Assembly (NCBI GenBank): GCA_964575185.1
Contig: CAZNPW010000038.1
Coordinates: 1 to 28,414 of the forward strand
Source of the DNA: CAZNPW01 sp964575185
Lineage (GTDB): Bacteria > Pseudomonadota > Alphaproteobacteria > Rhodobacterales > Rhodobacteraceae
Reading direction: 5' to 3'
DNA length: 28,414 nucleotides
Part shown: piece by piece, positions 19,936 through 27,629 of the stretch
Layout of the letters: every line of letters begins with the position of its first letter
Position numbering within the stretch: the first letter of the stretch is position 1
Program-made: the position numbers and the translations under genes
Notes under the pieces: model-generated
Seen by the model: only the letters and a program-made list of their open reading frames with translations
What the model was told of the DNA's origin: nothing
Database searches by the model: none

Positions 19936-22269
19936 ATGAACAGGGTCGCCGAGATCTTCGCCCGCATGGACTATGGCCCCGCACCGGAGGGCAATGCCGA
20001 GGCGCTGGCCTGGATCGCCGCCCACAAGGGCCGCTTCGGCCACTGGATCGACGGTGCCTTCACCGCGCCGGGCGAGACCTTCGCCACGACGAACCCCGCG
20101 ACCGGGGCGGTGCTGGCGGAGGTGACGCAAGGCACCGCCGCCGACGTCGACCGCGCCGTGGCCGCCGCCACCCGCGCCGCGCCGCGCTGGGCCGCGACCC
20201 CCGGCCACCGGCGGGCGCGCATCCTCTACGCGCTGGGGCGGCTGGTGCAGAAGCAGTCGCGCCTGTTCGCGGTGCTCGAGACGATGGACAACGGCAAGCC
20301 CATCCGCGAGAGCCGCGACATCGACATCCCCCTGGTCGCCCGCCACTTCGGCTATCACGCGGGCCTCGCGCAGCTGATGGCCGAGGAACTTCCGGGGCTG
20401 GTCCCGCACGGCGTCTGCGGCGCGGTGATCCCGTGGAACTTCCCGCTCCTGATGCTCGCCTGGAAGGTCGCCCCCGCGCTGGCCGCCGGCAACACGGTCG
20501 TCCTGAAGCCCGCCGAATACACGCCGCTGACGGCGCTTCTCTTCGCCGAGATGACCCGCGAGGCCGGGCTGCCCAAGGGCGTCCTCAACATCGTGACCGG
20601 CGACGGGGCGACCGGGGCGGCGGTGGTCGCGCATCCGGGCGTCGCCAAGGTGGCCTTCACCGGATCGACCGAGGTCGGCAAGCGCATCCGGGAAGCCACC
20701 GCCGGCACCGGCAAGGCGCTGACGCTCGAACTCGGCGGCAAGTCGCCCTACATCGTCTTCGACGACGCCGACCTCGATTCCGCGGTCGAGGGGCTGGTCG
20801 ACGCGATCTGGTTCAACCAGGGCCAGGTCTGCTGCGCCGGGTCCCGCCTGCTGGTGCAGGAGGGCGTCGCCGACCGCTTCCATGACAAGCTGAAACGCCG
20901 GATGGACGGGCTGCGGATCGGCGACCCGCTCGACAAGTGCATCGACGTGGGTGCGATCGTGGACCCGGTGCAACTCGCGCAGATCACCGCGATGGTGGAT
21001 GCCAGCGACGGGCAGGTCTACCGCGCCGCCACGCCCGTGCCCGCGGGCTGCTTCTACCCGCCGACGCTCATCACCGGCCTCGGATCGGCGTCGCGCCTGA
21101 TGCAGGAGGAGATCTTCGGCCCGGTCCTCGTCTCGATGACCTTCCGCACGCCCGCCGAAGCCGTCGACCTGGCCAACAACACGCGCTACGGCCTTGCCGC
21201 GAGCGTCTGGACCGAGAACATCAACCTCGCGCTCGACGTGGCGCCGAAGCTGCGGACGGGGATCGTCTGGGTCAACGGCACGAACATGATGGACGCGGCG
21301 GCGGGTTTCGGCGGGGTGCGCGAAAGCGGCTTCGGGCGCGAGGGCGGGTGGGAGGGGCTGATGTCCTACCTGAAGCCCGCCATCAGGCCCGCTGCGCTGC
21401 GCCCCGTGAAACCGTTCGGCGGCACGGTGACCGAAACCCCCGACCTCGACCGCACCGCCAAGCTCTTCATCGGCGGCAAGCAGGCCCGGCCCGACGGCGG
21501 CTATGCGCGCGCGGTGCTCTCGCCGCGCGGCAGGCTTCTGGGCCACGCGGGCACCGGCAACCGCAAGGACATCCGCAACGCGGTGGAGGCGGCCCACGCG
21601 GCGAAGGGCTGGGCGCGGGCCACCGCCTGGAACCGGGCGCAGGTGCTCTACTACATCGCCGAGAACCTCTCGGCCCGCGCGGGAGAGTTCGCCGGGCGGC
21701 TGCGCGACATGACCGGGCGGCCCGGCGAGGCCGAGGTCGCCGCCAGCATCGACCGGCTGTTCACCTGGGCCGCCTGGGCCGACAAGCACGACGGCCGCGC
21801 CAAGGCCGTGCCGATCCGCGGCATTGCGCTGGCCATGAACGAACCTGTCGGCGTGGTGGGGGTGATCTGCCCCGACGAGGCGCCGCTTCTGGGGCTGGTG
21901 TCCTGCATGGCCCCGCTGGTCGCCATGGGCAATGCCTGCGTGCTGGTGCCGTCGGAGCCCTTCCCGCTGGCCGCGACCGACTTCCATCAGGTGCTCGAGA
22001 CGTCGGACGTGCCGGCGGGCGTGGTGAACATCGTGACCGGCAGCCATGCGGAGCTCGCCAGGCCGCTCGCGGGGCACATGGACGTGGATGCGGTCTGGTG
22101 CTTTTCCTCCACGCCCCTGTCGGCGGCGGTGGAGCGCGAGGCGGCGGGGAACGTCAAGCGCAGCTGGGTGAACCACGCCCGCGCCCGGGACTGGATGCAG
22201 GCGGATGCGCGGGCCTTCCTCGCGCAGGCGACCGAGGTCAAGACGGTCTGGGTCCCCTACGGGGAGTGA
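19936..22269 (+). CDS. Tandem-domain aldehyde dehydrogenase, ALDH16 type
   Basis: A 777-residue protein. Domain 1 (about 25-485) is a complete ALDH: N168 in IPWNFPLLML, E265 in LELGGKSPY and catalytic C299 in NQGQVCCAGSR, with the 34-residue E-to-C spacing of active enzymes. Domain 2 (about 505-777) repeats the NAD-binding half (LFIGGKQARP, then CPDEAPLLGLVSCMAP), but Trp-Asn of the WN motif is replaced by Asp-Glu and the catalytic domain is absent. This is the architecture of ALDH16, structurally known from the related genus Loktanella. Located 3 nt after deoC, it would plausibly oxidise the acetaldehyde released by the aldolase to acetate. The substrate assignment is inference. Confidence 0.9.
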   Translation: MNRVAEIFARMDYGPAPEGNAEALAWIAAHKGRFGHWIDGAFTAPGETFATTNPATGAVLAEVTQGTAADVDRAVAAATRAAPRWAATPGHRRARILYALGRLVQKQSRLFAVLETMDNGKPIRESRDIDIPLVARHFGYHAGLAQLMAEELPGLVPHGVCGAVIPWNFPLLMLAWKVAPALAAGNTVVLKPAEYTPLTALLFAEMTREAGLPKGVLNIVTGDGATGAAVVAHPGVAKVAFTGSTEVGKRIREATAGTGKALTLELGGKSPYIVFDDADLDSAVEGLVDAIWFNQGQVCCAGSRLLVQEGVADRFHDKLKRRMDGLRIGDPLDKCIDVGAIVDPVQLAQITAMVDASDGQVYRAATPVPAGCFYPPTLITGLGSASRLMQEEIFGPVLVSMTFRTPAEAVDLANNTRYGLAASVWTENINLALDVAPKLRTGIVWVNGTNMMDAAAGFGGVRESGFGREGGWEGLMSYLKPAIRPAALRPVKPFGGTVTETPDLDRTAKLFIGGKQARPDGGYARAVLSPRGRLLGHAGTGNRKDIRNAVEAAHAAKGWARATAWNRAQVLYYIAENLSARAGEFAGRLRDMTGRPGEAEVAASIDRLFTWAAWADKHDGRAKAVPIRGIALAMNEPVGVVGVICPDEAPLLGLVSCMAPLVAMGNACVLVPSEPFPLAATDFHQVLETSDVPAGVVNIVTGSHAELARPLAGHMDVDAVWCFSSTPLSAAVEREAAGNVKRSWVNHARARDWMQADARAFLAQATEVKTVWVPYGE

Positions 22270-22336
22270 CCGGAGTTTTGGAAAACTCCGGTCCGATGTC
22301 TTGAAGACATCGGTGCGGTTCCTGCGAAGGAACCGC
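22270..22336. terminator. Triple perfect hairpin between convergent genes
   Basis: Three inverted repeats stand in a row. CCGGAGTTTT/AAAACTCCGG (22270-22279 and 22282-22291); CCGATGTCTT/AAGACATCGG (22293-22302 and 22304-22313, centre G); GCGGTTCCT/AGGAACCGC (22315-22323 and 22328-22336) with a GCGA loop, a GNRA tetraloop on the plus strand. They fill nearly the whole gap between the ALDH16 and yqgE stop codons. The structure should act on transcripts from both sides as terminator or 3'-end protector. The three stems are unrelated in sequence. Confidence 0.75.
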
Positions 22337-22891
22337 TTACGCCCGGCCGGCCGCGGGCGACAGCGACACCGGGTCGACCCCGAGCAGATGCAGCGCCCCG
22401 GTCCATTTCGCTGCCGAATCCGCGCCGAAGACGAGGTCGGGGACGGCGTCGACGGTCAGCCAGTCGTTCCGCGCGATCTCGGCCTCCACCTGGCCCGGCC
22501 CCCAGCCGGCGTAGCCGAGCGCGAGCAGCGCCTGTCCCGGCCCCTCGCCGCGGGCCAGCGCCTCGAGCACGTCGAGCGTCGCGGTCATCCGGTACCCGCC
22601 GTCGACCTGCATCGAGCCCTTGCCGCCGTCGTAGTCGCGGCCGTGCAGCACGAACCCCCGGCCGCGTTCGACCGGCCCGCCGTAATGGACGCGGATGTCC
22701 CGGCCGCGATCCCCGCGGGGGATCTTCAGCTGCTCCAGGAGATCGGCGAAACGCAGGTCCTGCGCGGGCTTGTTGACGATCAGGCCCATCGCGCCGTCGC
22801 CGGAATGCGCGCAGACGAGGATCACGCTGCGGGCGAAGCGCGGGTCGCCCAGCGCCGGCATCGCGATCAGGAGTTTTCCGGCAAGATCCAT
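22337..22891 (-). CDS. yqgE: YqgE/AlgH family protein
   Basis: A 184-residue protein of the UPF0301 family. DLAGKLLIAMPALGDPRFARSVILVCAHSGDGAMGLIVNKP is the family N-terminal block, and YGGPVERGRGFVLH and ALGYAGWGPGQVEAEIARNDWL are the other conserved blocks. The biochemical role is not established, and AlgH has been linked to alginate regulation in Pseudomonas. I chose the ATG at 22891, which starts directly at the conserved MDLAGKLL. An earlier ATG at 22942 adds 17 residues and has no better ribosome site. It is divergent from the DsbD-alpha-like gene, a pairing I recall from related genomes. Confidence 0.93.
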   Translation of the reverse strand: MDLAGKLLIAMPALGDPRFARSVILVCAHSGDGAMGLIVNKPAQDLRFADLLEQLKIPRGDRGRDIRVHYGGPVERGRGFVLHGRDYDGGKGSMQVDGGYRMTATLDVLEALARGEGPGQALLALGYAGWGPGQVEAEIARNDWLTVDAVPDLVFGADSAAKWTGALHLLGVDPVSLSPAAGRA

Positions 22892-23021
22892 TGGCGCAGC
22901 ATGATGCAGCCCGGCCACCGCCGCAATGCCCGTGCGGCGCATCGCGCGCAAGTGATTTCCACCCGGCGGCGGCGCCCCTAGGCTTCTTCGACCCGCCAAC
23001 CGACACGGCACCCGGCCCGAC

Positions 23022-23807
23022 ATGCGCCTCGCCCTGCCCGCGATGATGTTGCTTTCCCTGGCGGTGCCGGCACCGGCCGCCGCGCAGGGGGATGTCCTAA
23101 CGGCGCGGCTGCTGCCGGGCTGGCAGACCGACCGGGGCACCTACATGGCCGCGCTGGAGTTCGCCCTGGCCCCGGGCTGGAAGACCTACTGGCGCAGCCC
23201 GGGCGAAGCGGGGATCCCCCCGACGTTCGACTGGTCGGCCTCGGACAATCTCGGGGCCGTCGCGCTGCACTGGCCGCGGCCGGTGGTGTTCGAGACGCTG
23301 GGCATGCAGAGCATCGGCTATCACGACCTGCTGGTCCTGCCGTTGGAGGTGACGCCCGCCGCGCCGGACCGGCCGGTCGCGCTGCGGGTGACGGTGGACC
23401 TGGGCGTGTGCGACGACATCTGCATTCCCGCGCAGGTCACGGTCGCCGCGGATCTGACCGGGCCCGGGGCGGCGGACGGGGCGATCGCCGCGGCGCTTGC
23501 CGACCGGCCGAAGGTCGTGGAGGGCGGGGCGGTCTGCGACCTGGCGCCTGCGGCGGACGGGCTGACCGTGACGGCGCGGGTGGCGCTGCCGGCGCTCGCC
23601 GGGCCCGAGGTGGTGGTGATCGACCCGCAGGATCCCGGCCTGTGGGTCAGCGACAGCCGCTCCATGCGCGAGGGCGACCGGCTGGTCGCCACGGCCGACA
23701 TCCTTTCCCCGGGGGGCGCGCCGCCAAAGATCGACCGCGCGCGGCTGACCATTGCCGTGATCGGCCGCGACGGCGCGGTCGAGATCGCGGGCTGCCCCGC
23801 GCCGTAG
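23022..23807 (+). CDS. Periplasmic DsbD-alpha-domain protein (thiol redox/copper stress type)
   Basis: A 261-residue secreted protein. The signal peptide MRLALPAMMLLSLAVPAPAAAQ is followed by an immunoglobulin-like fold of the DsbD N-terminal family. PGWKTYWRSPGEAGIPPTFDW and GYHDLLVLPLEV are conserved blocks, and the redox pair is C130/C134 in LGVCDDICIPAQV. Full-length DsbD has a membrane domain and a thioredoxin domain, and both are absent, so it must pass electrons to or from another membrane partner not in this window. Two further Cys (GGAVCDLAP and EIAGCPAP) may form a structural disulfide. The start has no obvious ribosome site. Confidence 0.85.
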   Translation: MRLALPAMMLLSLAVPAPAAAQGDVLTARLLPGWQTDRGTYMAALEFALAPGWKTYWRSPGEAGIPPTFDWSASDNLGAVALHWPRPVVFETLGMQSIGYHDLLVLPLEVTPAAPDRPVALRVTVDLGVCDDICIPAQVTVAADLTGPGAADGAIAAALADRPKVVEGGAVCDLAPAADGLTVTARVALPALAGPEVVVIDPQDPGLWVSDSRSMREGDRLVATADILSPGGAPPKIDRARLTIAVIGRDGAVEIAGCPAP

Positions 23808-23811
23808 CGCT

Positions 23812-23830
23812 GCGGGCGGCGACCGCCTGC
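23812..23830 (+). terminator. Hairpin after the DsbD-alpha-like gene
   Basis: GCGGGCGG and CCGCCTGC form an 8-bp stem (one G-U pair) with a 3-nt loop, 4 nt after the stop codon. There is no U-tract, so it is a tentative terminator. Confidence 0.35.
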
Positions 23831-23911
23831 CGAAGCGGCCACCGGTCCGGGAACAACCTGGCGGCGCGCCTGTTCTTCCGGTTCATCACGCCTCTTGGAA
23901 AGGACTTTCCG

Positions 23912-24418
23912 ATGAACAAGGTTGTACTGGCCGCCGTTGCGGCCACGCTCGCCATGCCCGCGTTCGCCCAGACCCCCGACACCGGGATGTGGGAGCGTGT
24001 CGGCCCGGCGTTCTTCAGCGACACGGGCATGACGACGATGCGCGGTGCCGACGAGGTCAGCGCGCAGTGGGCGACCCTCAGCGCCGAAGACCAGGCTGCC
24101 CTGCGCGCGCAATGCGCGAACATGACGGCCGGCGGCGCGACCGACGCCACCGCCGCGACCGATACCGCGACGACGGGCACCGCGGCGACGGGCACCGACA
24201 CGACGGGCACGGCGGCGACGGGCACCGACACGACGGGCACCGCGGCAACGGGCACCGCGCAGGACAGCACCGCGGCGGACAGCACCGCGGCGGCGGGCAG
24301 CGGCACGACCGCGGCGACCGGCACCGAGACCGCCGGTTCGGGCGGCACGGCGTCGGCGGCGATGATGCCCTCGGCGACGCAGATGACCGAGATCTGCGGC
24401 ATCGTCGCGGGCCTCTGA
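23912..24418 (+). CDS. Small secreted Thr/Ala/Gly-rich repeat protein, hypothetical
   Basis: A 168-residue protein with a clear signal peptide (MNKVVLAAVAATLAMPAFA, cut before QTPDT). The N-terminal mature part (GMWERVGPAFFSDTGMTTMRG and AQWATLSAEDQAALRAQCANM) and the last 16 residues (PSATQMTEICGIVAGL) look folded, and C68 and C162 could form a disulfide that closes the protein. Between them a low-complexity linker of Thr, Ala, Gly, Asp and Ser (about residues 72-145) contains the ten-residue unit TTGTAATGTD nearly three times. AAGGA lies 8 nt before the ATG at 23912. I do not recognise a function. An envelope linker or surface-exposed role is a guess. Confidence 0.8.
   Translation: MNKVVLAAVAATLAMPAFAQTPDTGMWERVGPAFFSDTGMTTMRGADEVSAQWATLSAEDQAALRAQCANMTAGGATDATAATDTATTGTAATGTDTTGTAATGTDTTGTAATGTAQDSTAADSTAAAGSGTTAATGTETAGSGGTASAAMMPSATQMTEICGIVAGL
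24170..24256 (+). repeat. 30-bp tandem repeat inside the secreted protein gene
   Basis: Units begin at 24170, 24200 and 24230 (the last incomplete), with one base difference between the first two and one in the third. The period is a multiple of three, so unit gain or loss keeps the frame and changes only linker length. Confidence 0.85.
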
Positions 24419-24431
24419 GGCCCAGCGACAT

Positions 24432-24457
24432 GGCACCGGGGGTCAGCCCCCGGTGCC
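24432..24457. terminator. Shared bidirectional terminator hairpin
   Basis: GGCACCGGGGG and CCCCCGGTGCC form a perfect 11-bp stem with a TCAG loop between the secreted protein gene (plus) and the RND permease gene (minus). The TGA stop of the permease (24443-24445) lies in the loop, so its last codons are inside the stem. Confidence 0.75.
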
Positions 24458-27400
24458 TCGACGCATCAGGCGCGCCCGTCCCTGCCGGACCATCCGGCGC
24501 AGCGACCGCAGCGCCATCCCCGCGTCCGCCTGCATCGCCAGCACGCAAGGCGTCACGATCAGCACCAGCACCATCCCGAAGCCCAGCCCATAGGCCAGGG
24601 TGATGACCGTGGGCTTAAGGAACTGCGCCTGGCTCGAGGTCTCGAACAAGAGCGGCGCGAGGCCGAGCACGGTCGTCGATGTCGTCAGGAACACCGCGCG
24701 GAACCGGTCCGCGACGCCATCGACGATCGCCGGGAACAGGCCGCGCCGTTCGGCGTATTCGTCCACCGTGTCGACCAGCACGATCGAATCGTTGATGATG
24801 ATCCCCGCCATCCCGATCAGTCCGACGATCGAGAACATCGACATCGGCACCCCCCACAGCCAGTGTCCCAGGACCGCCCCGATCGTCCCGAAGGGGATGA
24901 CCACCATGACAACGGCGGGCCGCGTCCAGCTTCCGAAGATCCAGGCCAGGCACAGGTAGATCCCGACCAGCGACAGGATCAGCCCCTGCGCCGCGCCCGA
25001 CAGGAAGCGCGCCTCCTGCGCGGCGCTGCCCGAGAAGCGGGTGGCCACGCCATAAGCCGCCTCGACCGCCGGGATGATCTCGTCGCGCAAGCTCCGGTCG
25101 ACCAGGGCCGCGCGGGCCGGATCGTCCTCGGCCAGGTCGCCCGAGACGGTGACGACCTGCGCACCGTTCTCGCGCACCACCGACGCAAATCCCTCGCGGC
25201 GGTCGACCGTCACGATGTCGGCCAGGGGCACATAGAGGCCGGCGGGCGAGCGCATCAGCGTGCGGTCGAGGAAGTCGGCGGTCAGCTCGCCCTGCGGCAG
25301 GACGACCCGCACGCTCGCCTGGCGCGCGCCGTCGGGCCAGGTCGCGGCCTCGATCCCGCCCAGCCGGTCGCGCAGGCTCCGGCCGAGATCGCCGATGGCA
25401 AAGCCCAGGGCCCGGCCCTGCGGCGTCAGGGTCAGCACCAGTTCCTCCTTGTCGAAGGCGAGCGAATCCTCCAGCCCGCTGACTTCGGGGAAGGCGGCGA
25501 GGCGCGCCTTCATGTCCTCGGCCGCGGCCTTCAGCGTGGCGCTGTCCTGGCCGAACAGGTCGACGCTGATCGCGGCGCCGCCGGGGCCAAAGCGGCCGCC
25601 GCGGAAGGACAGGTCCTGCAACAGCGGGTGGCGCTGCACCTCCTCCTCGAGCCAGCCGACGAACTGGAAGCTCGAATAGGGGCGCTGGTCGGGGCTGACG
25701 AGTTCGATGCTGATCCCGCCCAAAAGGTCGGCGTCGGTCGCGGCCGCACCGGCCAGGCCCGCCCCGACGCCGCCGCCGATCTCGGCCAGCACGTAGGTCA
25801 CGGGGTCGGTGCCGTATTCGGCCGCCAGCCGCGCCGACAGCGCGCCGGTCGCGCGCTGCAACTCGCGCATCATGGCCAGCGTGTCCTCGCGCGTGGCCCC
25901 GGGCAGCATCGCGAAATTGCCGCTGACCGACGCCTGTTCGGGCGCGTCGAAGAAGCGGAACGGCACCTCGCCCCGCAGGAACAGGCTGGACGAGAAGGCC
26001 AGCAGCAGCACCGCGCCGGCCATCACCGGATAGCGCGCCCGCAGCATCAGCCGCAGCGCGGGCTTCATCAGGCGGAGCTTGAACCACGTCAGACCGCGGT
26101 TCACCTGGTGGCTCGGCCAGTCGTACCACCGCACCGCCCCGCCGCCCTTCAGCGCATGCGCCAGATGGTGCGGCAGGATCAGGAAGCATTCCACCAGGCT
26201 GACCAGCAGCACGGCGATGACGGTGAAGGGGATGTCGGCGATCATCTCGCCGAAGCGGCCGCCGATCACCGTCAGGCCGAAGAAGGCGATCACCATCGTC
26301 AGCGTGCTGGCCATGACCGGTGCCGCCATGCGGATGGCGCCGCGCTCGGCCGCGGTCGTTGCATCCTCGCCCAGCGTGCGCATCCGCCAGTCGGCGTGTT
26401 CGGCCACCACGATGGCATCGTCGACCAGCACGCCCAGGATGATGATCAGCGCGAAGAGCGAGATCATGTTCAGCGTCAGGCCGCCCAGATACATCACCCC
26501 CAGCGCCCCGACCATCGCGACCGGGATGCCGGCGGCGACCCAGAAGGCGGTGCGTGCGTTCAGGAACAGGAACAGCATCGCCACCACGAGGCCCAGCCCG
26601 CCGAGCCCGTTGTCGATGACCAGCGCCAGGCGCTCCGAGATCTGGTCGGCCCGCGTCCGCACGAGGTCGAGCGTCACGCCGGGCGGCAGTTCGGCCTGCA
26701 GCGCGGCCGCGGCGCGTTCGACCGCAGCCTGGATGCGCAGCGCATCGCCCTCCGGGTCGCGTTCGACCCGCACCGTCATCGCCGGGTTGTCGCCGACGAA
26801 GGCGGCGCGGGCGCGGGTCGCGCCGTCCTCGCGCACGGTCGCCACGTCGCCCACGGTCAGCGCGGTGCCGTCGGCCTCCTGCCGCAGGACGATGGCGGCG
26901 ATCTGCGCGGCGCTGCGCTGCGGCTCGCCGGTGCGGACGCGCGCGCTGCCGTCGCCGACCTGCCCCGCCGGAGCGGAGGCCGCCTGCGCCGCGATGGCGT
27001 CGGCGATGTCAGCAAGCTGGATGTCGTGGCGGATGAGCTGGGTCGAGGGCACCTCGACCACCACCTGCGGTGCGGCCAGCCCCTGGATGCGGGTGCGCGT
27101 CACACCCTCGGCGTAGAGCCGCGACAGGAAGGCGTCGGCGAAGCGGGCGAGCTGGTCGGGGCCGACCGGCCCGGTGATGACCACGTCGGTCACGCCATCG
27201 CGCCACCGGCCCTGCGCGACCTCGGGCGTCTCGGCCCCCGCGGGAAGCGTCGTCACGCCCTCGACCGCGGCCTGCACGGCGTCGGTGGCGGCGGCGATGT
27301 CGGTGCCGGGGTCGAACTCGATCTCGATGTCGGCGCTGCCCTCGCGCGCGACCGACTGCACGTCGGCCGCACCCTCGACCGCCATCAGCGCAGGTTCGAG

Positions 27401-27625
27401 AACCTGCACGATGGCGCGATCCACGTCGGCCGCGCCCGCGCCGTCCCAGCGCACGGTGACCTCCACGTCCTCGACCACCACGTCGGGGAAATACTGCGCG
27501 CGGATCTGCGTCGCGGCCCAGAGGCCCGCGATCGTCATCGCCGCAAGCAGCAGGTTGGCCACCGTGCGGTGCCGGACGAAGTAGGAGATCAGGTTGCCGC
27601 CCCGCGCCCCGGGCCGCGCCGCCAC
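24443..27625 (-). CDS. RND efflux transporter permease subunit
   Basis: A 1060-residue inner-membrane pump of the AcrB/hydrophobe-amphiphile superfamily, driven by protons. After an N-terminal helix (TVANLLLAAMTIAGLWA) come a large periplasmic domain, a bundle with the proton-relay Asp pair D402/D403 in ILGVLVDDAIVVAEH, a second periplasmic domain and a second bundle with GLIGMAGIIINDSIVLVD. Length is normal. The start is probably GTG at 27625, 4 nt after the stop of the membrane-fusion gene with GGTTAGG upstream. It would begin VAARPGARGGNLISYF. An ATG upstream would lie in the fusion protein gene. NDSIVLVDTVDE and FRAVFLTTSTTVLGL resemble the subgroup often annotated as multidrug or acriflavin pumps. 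The substrate is unknown. Confidence 0.94.
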   Translation of the reverse strand: MAARPGARGGNLISYFVRHRTVANLLLAAMTIAGLWAATQIRAQYFPDVVVEDVEVTVRWDGAGAADVDRAIVQVLEPALMAVEGAADVQSVAREGSADIEIEFDPGTDIAAATDAVQAAVEGVTTLPAGAETPEVAQGRWRDGVTDVVITGPVGPDQLARFADAFLSRLYAEGVTRTRIQGLAAPQVVVEVPSTQLIRHDIQLADIADAIAAQAASAPAGQVGDGSARVRTGEPQRSAAQIAAIVLRQEADGTALTVGDVATVREDGATRARAAFVGDNPAMTVRVERDPEGDALRIQAAVERAAAALQAELPPGVTLDLVRTRADQISERLALVIDNGLGGLGLVVAMLFLFLNARTAFWVAAGIPVAMVGALGVMYLGGLTLNMISLFALIIILGVLVDDAIVVAEHADWRMRTLGEDATTAAERGAIRMAAPVMASTLTMVIAFFGLTVIGGRFGEMIADIPFTVIAVLLVSLVECFLILPHHLAHALKGGGAVRWYDWPSHQVNRGLTWFKLRLMKPALRLMLRARYPVMAGAVLLLAFSSSLFLRGEVPFRFFDAPEQASVSGNFAMLPGATREDTLAMMRELQRATGALSARLAAEYGTDPVTYVLAEIGGGVGAGLAGAAATDADLLGGISIELVSPDQRPYSSFQFVGWLEEEVQRHPLLQDLSFRGGRFGPGGAAISVDLFGQDSATLKAAAEDMKARLAAFPEVSGLEDSLAFDKEELVLTLTPQGRALGFAIGDLGRSLRDRLGGIEAATWPDGARQASVRVVLPQGELTADFLDRTLMRSPAGLYVPLADIVTVDRREGFASVVRENGAQVVTVSGDLAEDDPARAALVDRSLRDEIIPAVEAAYGVATRFSGSAAQEARFLSGAAQGLILSLVGIYLCLAWIFGSWTRPAVVMVVIPFGTIGAVLGHWLWGVPMSMFSIVGLIGMAGIIINDSIVLVDTVDEYAERRGLFPAIVDGVADRFRAVFLTTSTTVLGLAPLLFETSSQAQFLKPTVITLAYGLGFGMVLVLIVTPCVLAMQADAGMALRSLRRMVRQGRARLMRRGTGG

Positions 27626-27629
27626 GCGC

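Noticed and set aside
18862..22176. A very long open frame of 1104 codons antisense to deoC and the ALDH16 gene
   Set aside because: It is Arg/His/Gly-rich without domains and mirrors the coding frame. It is the shadow that high third-position GC produces.
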